Origin: Limisphaera sp049537155
Lineage (GTDB): Bacteria; Verrucomicrobiota; Verrucomicrobiia; Limisphaerales; Limisphaeraceae
Assembly: GCF_049537155.1 (NCBI RefSeq)
Contig: NZ_JBMVQZ010000001.1
Span: 62,001-126,000 of the forward strand
DNA: 64,000 nt
Direction of reading: 5' to 3'
The notes below the pieces were generated by a model. It was given only the letters and a program-made list of their open reading frames with translations, did no database searches and was not told where the DNA came from. The first letter of the stretch is position 1, and the number at the start of each line of letters is the position of its first letter. Made by a program: the position numbers and the translations under genes. This document shows positions 1 to 10,739 of the stretch, piece by piece.

Positions 1-3000
1 TATCTGGCCGTGGACGGCGCGGAGACGACCAGCCTGAGCAACGCGGTTTTCCAGTACATGATCGGCGATCCCGAGTGGGTGGGGGTGTTGGAACGGCCCG
101 ACCTGCCGCACTCGCCCACGAACCGTTTCGTGGCGCGGTACGCCTGGATCGCCGTGCCTGCGGGAAAGACACTGGATCTGAACGCCATTCACAACCAGGC
201 CAAGATGCTGAATCCGCGCTGGGACGGGTACATCCGGAACATGGGTGTGGCACCGTTCGAGATGAACCTGGCGGCGTTCCTGGCGGATCTGAACACGAAC
301 CTGTGGAATCTGGGCAATCTCTCCGGGGCGGAACCGCCGTATCCGCCCTCGGTGCCGTATCTGTACAACACGAACCTGACGCAGCCGAGTCGGGGAACGG
401 CGTTTGACGACGCGGTTGCGCTGCTGTCGTACCGGTACCGGGGCAGTTACAACAATCTGCGCACCGTGGCGCAGTTGTTCGGTCCGGCGGGCGTGCTGGT
501 GTTCAGCACGAACCGGGTGGACGACATGCTCAACGGGCCGCTGCTGACGGGGTTGTTTCTGCCGCCGGTGGACAACGACGGATTGCGGGTTTCCTTTGGC
601 TGGCCCGGCGCGGAGAGTCCGCAGGCCTTTTTCGACACGCAGGACCTGTTCGATCCCAACAAGACCCGGGCCGGACCGGCGGGCACGGTATCGTTGAGCG
701 ACCGGCTGCTGCAGGCCGGGACCAAGACCAACACCTACGACCGCTACACATTCTACCGGCTGCTGGCGCAGTTGGGGACCGATTCGGCCCCGGTGCCGTC
801 GGACCGCATGCATCTGACCTTCGACAATCTGACGCTTCGGAATCCCACCACGGGGGTGCTCAGTCCCACGAATTTCTATCCCTGGCATCCGCCGGCCTTT
901 TTCACCAACGCGGCTGATCGGATGTTGCGGGCCTACACGGCCGAATGGCTGCGGAGCAGTCCGGCGGACTATCTGCTGACGTTCGGCACCAACCAGCCGT
1001 TCGGCATCACCAACATTCCGGTGTGGGTGAGCAACCGGTTCGTTTACACGCCGTCGGTGCATCGGTTGCTGCAACTGGCCGCGAATTTGTATGACGCGCA
1101 GAACACGAACCGGTGGCCCACGGTGTTCCGGCCGGTGTTCAGCCGGCAGGGACCGGACGTGTGGATCACCGGTTATGAAATGGTTGCGGGCGATCCCCGC
1201 GCGTATCTGCGGCCGCCGGTGGACATTCAGGAGGTGGGGCAGGGGCCCGACCAGAGGATCAACGTTTACGGTGTGCCATGGGTGGTGGGGGTGAAATCGG
1301 GCCTGCCGAACTTCAACGAATTCGCCATGCAGACCGTTTTCGACGTCACGCGGAAGGTGAAGATCCGCAAGCCCTCGCTGCAGGCCCGGCCGGACCAGTT
1401 CCAGACCAACCAGCTGTACATCATCAGCCTGACGAACGTGCTGGCGGCCGAGTTCTGGAACTCGTACCGTGCCGATTTCACCAATCCGGTGCTGGTGCGG
1501 ATTTCCGGGGACGTGACGATGGTGCTCACCAATGAGTTCGGCCCCATGCAGATCACGCCCGGGTTTTCCCTGACCAACCGGATCCTCTTCAGCGCGTTGA
1601 CGAATCTCACCCGTTGGCCCGGCTACCGGAGTCTGCAGAGCCCGGACCCAGCCTCGTTCGTGGTGCCGATTTACACGAACATCACCTTTGTCCCGCCGGC
1701 CTTCTGGTATCACAACACGCCCAACCTCGACACCAACCTGCTGCGCTTTCCGGAGATGCCCGGGTTCCCGGTGCCGCGATTCGGGCTGGTGGTGCGCGCC
1801 CGGTTGCGGGCGGTCATCCAGGCGGACGGTCCCTCCGGGCCGCTCCTGGACTATGTCCAGCTCGACCGCCTGGAGGAGTTCCGCGACCTGGCGGCCGAGT
1901 TCAGCCGGACGCGCACGGACGATCCGAACGGACTTGCCTGGGGACTGCTCTGGGACACCAACCGCGTGGGCGGCAACACGGTCAACCATGTGACGCGGGG
2001 GATCGTCTATCAGATCCGGATCGCCCTTGGTGAATACGGCGGCAACACCGTGGACTGGACCAGTTACGGGTTGCCGCCCGGGATGAGTCGGGACTGGGAG
2101 ATTGACGCGTTCCGGGCCTTTCTGGGTCTTTCTCCGCTCCGGTTTGCGAACATGGTCAATACGAATCTGGAGCATCAGGTGCCGTTCACGCCGTCCCGCC
2201 GGATATCGCGGCATCATACCTGGCAGGCGAACGATCCGCTGGTGCATTATCTGGCGAGTGATCTGCGGTACTGGCCGTCCGAGGAGGAGCTGCGCGACGA
2301 GTCGGTCAAGCCGGGCGTGCCGGTGCAACTGCTCGAGAACATCGGCCGGCTCAACAAGCGGTTCCGTCCCTGGGGCGGCAACCCGCTCGGAAGCACCGAT
2401 CCGCACGCGTTCGACATGTCGGTCAAGGATCCCGGGGTTTGGTCGTCGGACGACTGGGTCTTTCCCACCAATGCGTTTCCTACCATCGGATGGGTCGGCC
2501 GGGTGCACCGCGGCACGCCCTGGCAGACGGTGTATTTGAAGGCCGCGCAGATCGCCGCCGGGGCGGCCGGCCTGGGTTACTGGGCGCGTGACTGGACGGG
2601 GAACACCAATCTTTTCGACGCCCTGAACATGTCCCCGCCGCAGGACCGGCTGTTGTTCGACCTTTTCACCACGGCCTATGACGAGGTTTCCTCCAGGGGG
2701 CGGCTGTCGGTGAACCAGACGAACCTGGCCGCGTGGTCGGCGGTGTTCAGCGGTGCGCTGGCCCTGACCAACGCCCTGCCGGATTCGGAGGTGCGCCTGC
2801 GTTGGTTGCGGGATCCGCAGCGCACCTGGTTGAGCGAACATCTGCGGCCGGTTCCGATCCCGCCCGCCGGGATCCATGATCCGTATGACACGAACACCTG
2901 GTCGCCCGTCGTGCGTCTGGTCAACGGGATCAACCGCACGCGGTCATTGACCAACCTTTTCCCGCGGCAGGTGTTCGAGCATACGGGTGACATCCTTGCG

Positions 3001-3330
3001 GTGCCGGAGCTGACGGAGGCTTCTCCGTTCCTGAACACTTCGGGTCTGCAATTGCAATACGGCCTGACGGATGGAGCGGTGGAACGGTTGCCCGAGCTGG
3101 TCCTGGGTTTGTTGAAGGCCGACGAGCAACCCCGTTTCGTGGTGTACGCCTACGGGCAGGCGTTGCAACCGGCGCCCAACTCCCTGATCCGGAGCGGGCC
3201 GTTCCTGGGGATGTTCGAGAACTATGCGATCACCGCCGAGAGCGCCGTGCGGGCGGTCATCCGGGTCGAGGACGCGCCCGAGCATCCGCGCGCGGTGGTG
3301 GAACAGTTCAACTGGCTCGATCCGAACTGA
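1..3330 (+). CDS. Large Asn/Thr-rich protein of unknown function, 5' end cut by window
   Basis: The reading frame is open from base 1, and a GTG at base 10 is only an internal codon, so the true start lies upstream. About 1109 residues are visible up to the TGA at 3328-3330. No catalytic domain is recognised. The sequence is rich in Asn-Thr pairs and aromatic residues. Its last 400 residues (for example IGWVGRVHRGTPWQTVYLK near residue 830 and RFVVYAYGQALQPAPNS near residue 1040) have the style of very large proteins that in Verrucomicrobiota lie beside pseudopilin-like genes (Verru_Chthon cassette, PilX-like). That link is from memory and tentative. A signal or membrane anchor would be in the missing N-terminus. 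The next gene on the same strand starts 84 bases downstream. Confidence 0.8.
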   Translation, partial: YLAVDGAETTSLSNAVFQYMIGDPEWVGVLERPDLPHSPTNRFVARYAWIAVPAGKTLDLNAIHNQAKMLNPRWDGYIRNMGVAPFEMNLAAFLADLNTNLWNLGNLSGAEPPYPPSVPYLYNTNLTQPSRGTAFDDAVALLSYRYRGSYNNLRTVAQLFGPAGVLVFSTNRVDDMLNGPLLTGLFLPPVDNDGLRVSFGWPGAESPQAFFDTQDLFDPNKTRAGPAGTVSLSDRLLQAGTKTNTYDRYTFYRLLAQLGTDSAPVPSDRMHLTFDNLTLRNPTTGVLSPTNFYPWHPPAFFTNAADRMLRAYTAEWLRSSPADYLLTFGTNQPFGITNIPVWVSNRFVYTPSVHRLLQLAANLYDAQNTNRWPTVFRPVFSRQGPDVWITGYEMVAGDPRAYLRPPVDIQEVGQGPDQRINVYGVPWVVGVKSGLPNFNEFAMQTVFDVTRKVKIRKPSLQARPDQFQTNQLYIISLTNVLAAEFWNSYRADFTNPVLVRISGDVTMVLTNEFGPMQITPGFSLTNRILFSALTNLTRWPGYRSLQSPDPASFVVPIYTNITFVPPAFWYHNTPNLDTNLLRFPEMPGFPVPRFGLVVRARLRAVIQADGPSGPLLDYVQLDRLEEFRDLAAEFSRTRTDDPNGLAWGLLWDTNRVGGNTVNHVTRGIVYQIRIALGEYGGNTVDWTSYGLPPGMSRDWEIDAFRAFLGLSPLRFANMVNTNLEHQVPFTPSRRISRHHTWQANDPLVHYLASDLRYWPSEEELRDESVKPGVPVQLLENIGRLNKRFRPWGGNPLGSTDPHAFDMSVKDPGVWSSDDWVFPTNAFPTIGWVGRVHRGTPWQTVYLKAAQIAAGAAGLGYWARDWTGNTNLFDALNMSPPQDRLLFDLFTTAYDEVSSRGRLSVNQTNLAAWSAVFSGALALTNALPDSEVRLRWLRDPQRTWLSEHLRPVPIPPAGIHDPYDTNTWSPVVRLVNGINRTRSLTNLFPRQVFEHTGDILAVPELTEASPFLNTSGLQLQYGLTDGAVERLPELVLGLLKADEQPRFVVYAYGQALQPAPNSLIRSGPFLGMFENYAITAESAVRAVIRVEDAPEHPRAVVEQFNWLDPN

Positions 3331-3414
3331 GGTCGGGCACGGGATGGTCAATCGTGGCTTGCAATTGGCGGTGGTTGTGGGAGTTTGAGATGACGTTGGC
3401 TTGAGGAGTGTTGT

Positions 3415-6400
3415 ATGTCCAAGCGACCATCCTTCCGGTTCTTGCTCAGCCTGTTTCTGTTCGGGCTGTCTGCCGTCCTGTGGCAATGGGCCGAGCAAAG
3501 ACGAGTTTTGATGGATCGCTCCGCGCCAGCTTCAGTGGAGAGCGGCTCCGGCGCGGTTCTGGACGTGACTCCGCGCGCCTTGCGGCCCGAGCTGGGGGAG
3601 GCTGTCTGGGCCCGGCGGGCATTGGTCGCCGGGATGGTGACCAACCGGGCATTGCTTCGTCTGACCAATGCCGCGCATGCCGCTGGCGAGTGGCTCCGGC
3701 TTCCCACGGCCATCTTGTTGGAAAACGCCCTGGTGGACACGGCGGCCGGCCCGGCTCCGGAACCGCCGCGGCATCTGCGGGCTGACGGAGATCCCGGTGC
3801 CTACATTGTGCAACATCGTGCGGAGAATCCGGCGGTTGTACAGGCCGCCCTGCGGATAGCCGGTGCCCGCGTGGTGGCCTACATCCCCAACAACGCCTAC
3901 CTGGTGCGGGCCACGGCGCAGGTGGTGGACAAACTGCGGGGACACCCGGACGTGCGCGCCATTCTGCCTTACGAGCCCTATTACAAGTTGCGTGGTGACC
4001 TGCTGCCGCGGGCGGTGGCGCAGGTGCCGCTGGGATTGGGGGATCGGCTCGAGGTGGCGGTGTTCGAGGATGCGAGTGCGGAGGCCCGGCGGGCGCTTGC
4101 GCAGATCGGAGCCCGCGTGCTGGCGGAGGAACCCTCGCCGTTCGGACCGGTGTGGACGGTCGAACCCCCGCCGGAGCGGTGGCTCGATGTGGTGCGGCTG
4201 CCGGAGGTGCAACTGGTTGAGTCGGCCACGTACCGGGTGCCGGCCAATGACCTGGGACGGGTTCGCATCGGTGTGGCGGAGACACCCGTGGCGCCGGAAT
4301 CGTGGATGGGACTGACCGGGACCAACGTGTTGATCAACGTCAATGATTCGGGCGTGGATGCCTCGCATCCGGATCTGGCGGGTCGGATGCTGGCGGCCAT
4401 TCCCGCGGTGTTGACGGACACCAACGGGCACGGGACGCATGTGATCGGCACCATTGCCGGCAGCGGCGTCATGTCGTCAACCGTGACGAATGCCAGCGGT
4501 TCACCGATGCCGGGCGTGACCGGTCAGTTCCGCGGGGTGGCGCCGGCGGCGCGGGTCTTCGTGCAGCCGGTGGGGATCGAGGAACGGCCGGGTCGTGCCG
4601 GCGGGACGCCCATCCTGCCGGATTCGGTCCTTCAGGAGACGGCGGCACGGACCAACGCTTTCGTCTCCAACAACAGCTGGCATTACGCCGGGCGGACCGG
4701 TTACGACCTGGCGGCCGCGCGATACGATGCGGCCACGCGCGATGCGCTGCCGCTGGAGCCGGGCGCGCAACCGCTGTTGTTTGTCTTCGCGGCCGGCAAC
4801 TACGGCGGGGGAAACGGTTCCGGACTCGGGGGTGAGGCGGACTCCATCCGGTCGCCGGGCACGGCCAAGAACGTGATCACGGTGGGGTCGCTGGAGCAAC
4901 CGCGCAACATCACCAACGAGGTTGTCATCTGCCAGCCGTTTGACACCGGCACCAACACGATCGAGCTCTGCGTGACCAACGCGCCCTGGAGGGAGGACAC
5001 CGACAGCGACGATCAGGTGGCGGCCTCGTCCAGTCGGGGGAACACCGGGGTGGGTGTCGAGGGTGAGTTCGGCCGGTTCAAGCCCGACGTGGTGGCGCCG
5101 GGCGAGTGGGTGGTCTCGACGCGCTCCGGGCAGTGGAACGAAGACGAGTATTACAATCCCACGAATGTTTACCAGGACGAGTTTACCGGTCTGACGATTG
5201 CGCCGGGGGCCATCAACCGGTACGCCGTCTGGGTCCCTTACAATGCCGTGCAGTTGGAGATCGAGGTCCTGCCGCATCCGGACTCGCCCGTGCCGTTTCC
5301 CGATCTGCCACTGTTCGTGCGTGCGGGTGATTTCCCCACGCCGGCTGACGTGGCGGGGACGAACCGGGTGACGATTCCTCCGGACCTGACCCCCGATCTT
5401 TCGCCCCGGGACACCAGTTGGAACATCGGGGTGGGCAATCCGACGGGTGCCTACGTGACATTCAACCTGCGGATCCGGGTCTCGACCACCAACGACCTGG
5501 GCAACGAACTCGATGTGCGCCGGGAACTGAACGATGCCCTCGGCCCCTGGTACCGTTATGAAAGCGGCAGCAGCATGGCGGCGGCGCATGTGGCGGGCAC
5601 GCTGGCCCTGATGCAGGAGTATTTCGAGCAGCGCGGATTCCGGCCCAGCCCGGCCCTGATGAAGGCGCTGCTCATCAACGGTGCCCGCTCGGTCAATCCC
5701 ATTTATGACCTTGAGGTGCGGACGCTCCACAATTACCAGGGCTGGGGCAGGGTCAACCTCCCCACGACCCTGCCTCCGGTCCTGACCAACGGACTGCCGT
5801 CCCGACAGGGGCCGCTGGTCTTCTTCGATCAGAGTCCCACGAACGCGTTGGTGACCGGTGACCGGCACGTGCGCCTGCTGACCCTCACCGAGGAGGCGCG
5901 GGCATTGCCGTTGCGGATCACGTTGGTCTGGACCGACCCGCCGGGCAATCCGGCCGCGGGGGTCAAACTGGTCAACGACCTGGACCTGGTGGTGACCAAC
6001 CTCGACACCGGCGAGGTGTATTTTGGCAACGACATTCCGGGCGGCAGCGATTTCACCCAGCCATGGAGCACGAACGAACCGCCGCGGATGGACGTGGTCA
6101 ACAACGTGGAGAACGTCTTTCTGCCGCCGCCGTTGGGGACGAACTACAGTGTGACGGTCGTGGGCCGGCGCGTCAATGTGAACGCCGTCAGTGAACATAC
6201 GAACAACATCGCCCAGGACTATGCCCTGGTGATCTCCAGCGGGGACGGCGACCTGGAGGACGCGTTCACGGTGTCCGATCTGACGGCGAGTGCCTCCGCA
6301 GCGGCCACGTTGCGCCAGACCACGAACACCTTCAACCCGGACACCACGCCCGGGTATGCCGGCGTGCTTCTGCTGGGCGAGCGGTTGGGCGCGAACCCGC

Positions 6401-9400
6401 CCCTGCTCGGCATCACCAACGGACTGGCATCGCAGTGGAGGTTCTACGTGTTGACCAACACGCAGAACTACACCAACGCGGCCTTCGTGACCTTCCTGCC
6501 TCACACGCTCTCGATTCCGCGGATGGGCGTGCATGAGGCGGAGGTGGAAAACGCCACGCGATTGGAGGCCGACATTGATCTCTATGTGTCGCTGAACCCG
6601 GCCTTGACGAATCTGGATCCGGTGGCCTTGGCCACGGCCGATCGTTCGCGCGGACGGGGCGGGACGGAGCTGATCGTGTATTCCAACGCCGTGCCGGGCG
6701 GTGTGTATTACGTGGGTGTGAAGGCGGAGGATCAGATGGCGTCCGACTACGGGTTCCTCGGCGTGTTCAGTCTGCTGCCGTTCAGCACGCTGGAGGATGG
6801 GAACCAGATCGTCCGTGGTTTTCCGGTGCCGGCGGTGGTGCCGGACGGTTCACCGGCGGCGCCCGGAGCGGCTCTGGTGTTCGGCGTGGCCACCCTGCCG
6901 ATGCAGGCGCGCCGGGTCATTGTGACCAACGTGCTGACCCATCAGAACTTCGGAGACCTGGTGGTGAGCCTCAGCCACAACAACCGGTTCGCGGTGTTGC
7001 GGAACCACACTTATCCCGCGATTCCGCCGCCCCTGACGGCGCTGACGATTTACGAGGACCTGCAGGAGGGGGACATCCCCGGTGCGACACTCTCCGACGG
7101 GCCGGGCAGCCTGCGCGAGTTCGTGGGCGAGGAAGCCGCCGGTTTGTGGGTGTTGCAGGTACTCGACGACGCGCTCACCCAGACGGGGCGGGTGGATCAT
7201 CTCTCGTTGCGGATCGAGCCCCTGCGGTTGGATGAAACCAATGCGTGGCGCGGGATCCAGCCCTTCAGTTTCCGGTATGAGGTCGTGGATGTGCCCGAAG
7301 ACGCCACGAATCTGACGGTGTGTGTCACGACGACCAACGCGCCCGTCGAATTGTATCTGCGGCACGGCGACTTCCCGAGCCGGACGGAGTACGATCATTA
7401 CCTGCCGATCCCGGTTCCGGGTGCCTGTCTGAGTGTGGACCGCAGCAGCACGCCGCCGCTGCGCCCGGGGCGGTATTACATTGGCGTCTACAATCCGCAG
7501 CCGTTTGCGCAGTATGTGCAGATCGCGGTCCGGGTGGACCGTGACCCGGCGGGCATCCGGCCGGTTCTGTTCACCTCGGACGAGGAGGTTCCGTTGCCCG
7601 ATGATGCGGTGGCGTATGGGACGCTTGTGGTGACGAACCGGGGGCGCATCGCGTCGGTGGAGGTGGGGTTGCGTGTGGATCATCCGCGGGTGTCCGACCT
7701 GGCGATCACGCTGGTCAGTCCCAGCGGTACGAGGGTCCTGCTGAGTGAGGCCCGGGGTTGGGCCAGCACGGCCGGCATGGGCTCGACCTACTGGATCACC
7801 AATGTGGTGCCCGTGGAGTACAGCGGCGGGCCGGATCCGGTGACCAACATCGTGGACACGGGGGTCAACCATGGCTCCGTGACGATTGACTATGATTTCT
7901 TCACGCTGCCGGATCGGATGCGGGTGTATTACGAAGGTGAATTGCTTGCCGACACCGGATTGGTCGGTGGCACGGGCCGGTTGAATCTGGAATTCGGTCC
8001 GGGAACCTCGACCCTGGTCACGGTTACCGTCAACGAGACCGGCAATCTGCAGACCAACACCGAATGGCGGTACACGCTCAGTTCGATCCGCGAGATCCAC
8101 AATTATTTGATTTTGACCGAGAACACGAATCTTGCCCCGGTGCCGATCAAGTTTTTGAGTCCGCCGTTCGCGCCGCCGACGAACCGGCTGGTGACGTTCC
8201 TGGGGGGGTTCGAAACCGATCCGCCGGGCTGGTATGATCGCGGTCGGGCGGTGGATGGCTGGACGAATGCCGGTCCGGGCGCGGTGATGGTGGTGAGCAA
8301 TGCCGCGTGGGCGCACACGGGCAATCAGTTTCTGAGCCTGCAGGGGGGCACCCTGGTTCGAACGCTGCCGACGGTCACGGGCCGCAATTACCTGTTGCAG
8401 TTCGTCACCCGGCGGGCGTCCCCGCTCACGGGCATCATCAGTTGGTGGCCGGGGGAGGGCGACGCACGGGACGTGGTGAACGGATTCGACGGTGTCTATC
8501 TCGGAGCTGCGGCATCGCGCTTCACAAACGGCATGACGGGGACGGCCTTCGGGTTCGACGGCGTTGCGGACGCGGTTCGGGTCCCGTTCCGGCCGGCTTT
8601 CCAGGTACGGACGGGGCTGACGGCAGAGGCTTGGGTTTATCCGACGTCCCGTGGGACGTTTGACGACATCCTGACGCGGTGGGGTGCGCTTGGCAGCAAT
8701 GACCGGAGCTTCGGGCTTTCGCTGGATCCGATGGGGCGTCCGTATCTGGCCATCAGTTTCGACGGGTTTGACTGTTCCTCTCCATGCATGGCCCGCTCGG
8801 GCAGTCCGGTTCCCTTGAACGCATGGACTCATGTGGCGGGCACCTACGACGGGACATACATTCGATTGTATGTGAATGGAGGCCTGGCTGCCGAGACGTA
8901 CCAGCCGGGCAGCTTGTGGCCCGGGAACAATGACCTGGTGATCGGCGGAGAGGCGGACGGGACTCAACTGGCATCTCTGTTTGCCGGGTTGATTGACGAA
9001 CCGGCGTTGTACAACCGTGCGCTGACGCCGGAGGAGATCCGGTTGATTTATGAGGCGGGACCGAGAGGGAAATGCGCGCTGCCGATGCCGCCGGAGGTCT
9101 GTCCCGGTGTTCCGGTTCTGTCGGCGGCGGTCGCGGGCGCCGTGACCAACACGGTCTGGAGTGCGAGCACCAACTGGGTGACCAACACACTGGCCTTTAC
9201 GGCCACGGGCCCGGCCACCACGGTTGTGCTTCAGAGTCCCCCGGAGGGTTCGCAGGTCTGGTTGGACACCGTCTCCCTGACCGAATTTCCGAGCCCGCTG
9301 TATGCTCAACCGGAGGAATCGTTGCGTGCCCTGACGGGGGAGGAGGCGTCGGGTGAGTGGCGGTTGGAGGTCTGGGACATGCGCGCGGGTGCGACCAATC

Positions 9401-10719
9401 CGGCGCCGGTGCTGCGGAGCTGGCAACTGCGGTTTGTATACTTGAGCGACTTCGCTGTCCCTAGGCGGCTGGTGAACAACGAAGCGGTGACGAACACGCT
9501 CCCCGCCAGCCAGATGATGTTCCACGTGGTGGAGGTGCCGGGATGGGCATTGGCGGCCACCAACACATTGGTGACGGCCTCGGCGCCGGTGAACCTGTGG
9601 TTCAACCAGAACGAGGTTCCCTACGGCACCAACGCCGGCGACATTCTGTTGCTCTCGCAGAGCACCGGCGGCGCCTTCACGCTCACGGCCGGAAGCACAC
9701 CGCCCCTGGTGCCGGGCCGGCGGTACTTCCTGGGTGTGGAGAACACGAATGCCACCCCGGTCTCCTACTCGTTGCGAGTGGACTTCAACGTGACCCCGTT
9801 GACGAACGGCGTGCCGCTGTTTGGAACGGAAAGTCCGGGCATGGGCCCGAGGTATTTCAGTTTCAATGTATCAGCGGCTGCGGCGGCTTTGTTGGTCCGG
9901 ATGACGGAACTGACGGCCAATGCGGACCTGGTGGTGCGCCGGGCCCCGCTGTTCCCGACCTTGTCGGCGTATGACTACGGCAGTTTTCAGCCCGGTTACA
10001 CCGATGAGGAGGTCGTGATTTTGACCAATTCGGTTCCCGTGCCATTGACGCCGGGCACGTGGCTCATCGGCGTGTACAATCGGGACACGGCACCGGCTTC
10101 CTACACACTTGTGGCACTCGAGCAGGCGTGGACCGCGCCGATCGTCACGCTGACCAACGGCATTCCCTACCTGGGCACGGTGGCCGCGGACGGCACGGAC
10201 TACTTCCGGTTCGTGGTCCCGCCGGATGCGCGGCGCGCTCAGTTCGACGTGATGGATCCCACCGGGGACGTGGTCCTGGTCGCCCGGAAGGGCTGGCCGC
10301 CGGCCACGTTCGACAACTTCGATTATCTGAGTCTGAACCCGGGTCGGAGCGATGAGATGATCGTGGTGTTCGAGGATTCGGATCCCGTGCCGTTGACGCC
10401 CGGTGAGTGGTACCTGTCGGTCATCAATGGCCCTGGTTCGCCCGTCTCTTACGCGGTGCGGGCGAGCGCGTGGCCGGAGACGGGCCGGCCGGTGACGATC
10501 ACGGGGGCGGCGCTTGTGGGCACCAACCTCTGTCTCTCATGGTCCGCCTTGCCGGGTGTCCGGTACCACGTGGAGGGCAGTGAGAATCTGGAGGCACCGA
10601 TCTGGTTTCCGGTATCGCCGAACCTGACACCGACCAACACGCCGGCCATTTGGTGCATCCCGCTGCCGTCGGCGTATCATTTCTTCCGCGTGGTGGATGG
10701 GATCCGGGTGGAACCCTGA
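3415..10719 (+). CDS. Secreted subtilisin-like (S8) protease with P-domains, LamG and PPC-like modules
   Basis: A giant secreted serine endopeptidase of 2434 aa. The start ATG follows a GAGGAG at 3403-3408, and residues 1-28 look like a signal peptide. A propeptide of about 270 residues precedes the S8 domain. The triad is visible: Asp311 (NDSGVDASHPDL), His339 (NGHGTH), oxyanion Asn462 (FAAGNYGGG) and Ser720 (GSSMAAAHVAG). A KP-43-like beta-sandwich follows (LVWTDPPGNP, about 830-850). A complete P-domain (proprotein-convertase type) lies near 1156-1272. A second P-domain starts near 1400 and finishes only near 1968-2009. The gap holds a sugar-binding-like jelly roll that itself contains a LamG domain (about 1675-1889). 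PPC-like repeats fill 2010-2350, and the protein ends in the Y/F-R-V module. It probably digests extracellular protein. The domain calls are by motif reading; the protease assignment is secure. Confidence 0.93.
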   Translation: MSKRPSFRFLLSLFLFGLSAVLWQWAEQRRVLMDRSAPASVESGSGAVLDVTPRALRPELGEAVWARRALVAGMVTNRALLRLTNAAHAAGEWLRLPTAILLENALVDTAAGPAPEPPRHLRADGDPGAYIVQHRAENPAVVQAALRIAGARVVAYIPNNAYLVRATAQVVDKLRGHPDVRAILPYEPYYKLRGDLLPRAVAQVPLGLGDRLEVAVFEDASAEARRALAQIGARVLAEEPSPFGPVWTVEPPPERWLDVVRLPEVQLVESATYRVPANDLGRVRIGVAETPVAPESWMGLTGTNVLINVNDSGVDASHPDLAGRMLAAIPAVLTDTNGHGTHVIGTIAGSGVMSSTVTNASGSPMPGVTGQFRGVAPAARVFVQPVGIEERPGRAGGTPILPDSVLQETAARTNAFVSNNSWHYAGRTGYDLAAARYDAATRDALPLEPGAQPLLFVFAAGNYGGGNGSGLGGEADSIRSPGTAKNVITVGSLEQPRNITNEVVICQPFDTGTNTIELCVTNAPWREDTDSDDQVAASSSRGNTGVGVEGEFGRFKPDVVAPGEWVVSTRSGQWNEDEYYNPTNVYQDEFTGLTIAPGAINRYAVWVPYNAVQLEIEVLPHPDSPVPFPDLPLFVRAGDFPTPADVAGTNRVTIPPDLTPDLSPRDTSWNIGVGNPTGAYVTFNLRIRVSTTNDLGNELDVRRELNDALGPWYRYESGSSMAAAHVAGTLALMQEYFEQRGFRPSPALMKALLINGARSVNPIYDLEVRTLHNYQGWGRVNLPTTLPPVLTNGLPSRQGPLVFFDQSPTNALVTGDRHVRLLTLTEEARALPLRITLVWTDPPGNPAAGVKLVNDLDLVVTNLDTGEVYFGNDIPGGSDFTQPWSTNEPPRMDVVNNVENVFLPPPLGTNYSVTVVGRRVNVNAVSEHTNNIAQDYALVISSGDGDLEDAFTVSDLTASASAAATLRQTTNTFNPDTTPGYAGVLLLGERLGANPPLLGITNGLASQWRFYVLTNTQNYTNAAFVTFLPHTLSIPRMGVHEAEVENATRLEADIDLYVSLNPALTNLDPVALATADRSRGRGGTELIVYSNAVPGGVYYVGVKAEDQMASDYGFLGVFSLLPFSTLEDGNQIVRGFPVPAVVPDGSPAAPGAALVFGVATLPMQARRVIVTNVLTHQNFGDLVVSLSHNNRFAVLRNHTYPAIPPPLTALTIYEDLQEGDIPGATLSDGPGSLREFVGEEAAGLWVLQVLDDALTQTGRVDHLSLRIEPLRLDETNAWRGIQPFSFRYEVVDVPEDATNLTVCVTTTNAPVELYLRHGDFPSRTEYDHYLPIPVPGACLSVDRSSTPPLRPGRYYIGVYNPQPFAQYVQIAVRVDRDPAGIRPVLFTSDEEVPLPDDAVAYGTLVVTNRGRIASVEVGLRVDHPRVSDLAITLVSPSGTRVLLSEARGWASTAGMGSTYWITNVVPVEYSGGPDPVTNIVDTGVNHGSVTIDYDFFTLPDRMRVYYEGELLADTGLVGGTGRLNLEFGPGTSTLVTVTVNETGNLQTNTEWRYTLSSIREIHNYLILTENTNLAPVPIKFLSPPFAPPTNRLVTFLGGFETDPPGWYDRGRAVDGWTNAGPGAVMVVSNAAWAHTGNQFLSLQGGTLVRTLPTVTGRNYLLQFVTRRASPLTGIISWWPGEGDARDVVNGFDGVYLGAAASRFTNGMTGTAFGFDGVADAVRVPFRPAFQVRTGLTAEAWVYPTSRGTFDDILTRWGALGSNDRSFGLSLDPMGRPYLAISFDGFDCSSPCMARSGSPVPLNAWTHVAGTYDGTYIRLYVNGGLAAETYQPGSLWPGNNDLVIGGEADGTQLASLFAGLIDEPALYNRALTPEEIRLIYEAGPRGKCALPMPPEVCPGVPVLSAAVAGAVTNTVWSASTNWVTNTLAFTATGPATTVVLQSPPEGSQVWLDTVSLTEFPSPLYAQPEESLRALTGEEASGEWRLEVWDMRAGATNPAPVLRSWQLRFVYLSDFAVPRRLVNNEAVTNTLPASQMMFHVVEVPGWALAATNTLVTASAPVNLWFNQNEVPYGTNAGDILLLSQSTGGAFTLTAGSTPPLVPGRRYFLGVENTNATPVSYSLRVDFNVTPLTNGVPLFGTESPGMGPRYFSFNVSAAAAALLVRMTELTANADLVVRRAPLFPTLSAYDYGSFQPGYTDEEVVILTNSVPVPLTPGTWLIGVYNRDTAPASYTLVALEQAWTAPIVTLTNGIPYLGTVAADGTDYFRFVVPPDARRAQFDVMDPTGDVVLVARKGWPPATFDNFDYLSLNPGRSDEMIVVFEDSDPVPLTPGEWYLSVINGPGSPVSYAVRASAWPETGRPVTITGAALVGTNLCLSWSALPGVRYHVEGSENLEAPIWFPVSPNLTPTNTPAIWCIPLPSAYHFFRVVDGIRVEP

Positions 10720-10739
10720 GGATTCTCCTGCGCGGGCAG

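Noticed and set aside
6850..9525. An 891-codon minus-strand frame inside the protease gene
   Set aside because: Arg/Pro/His-rich mirror of the Asn-Thr-rich protease; no start signal or domain.
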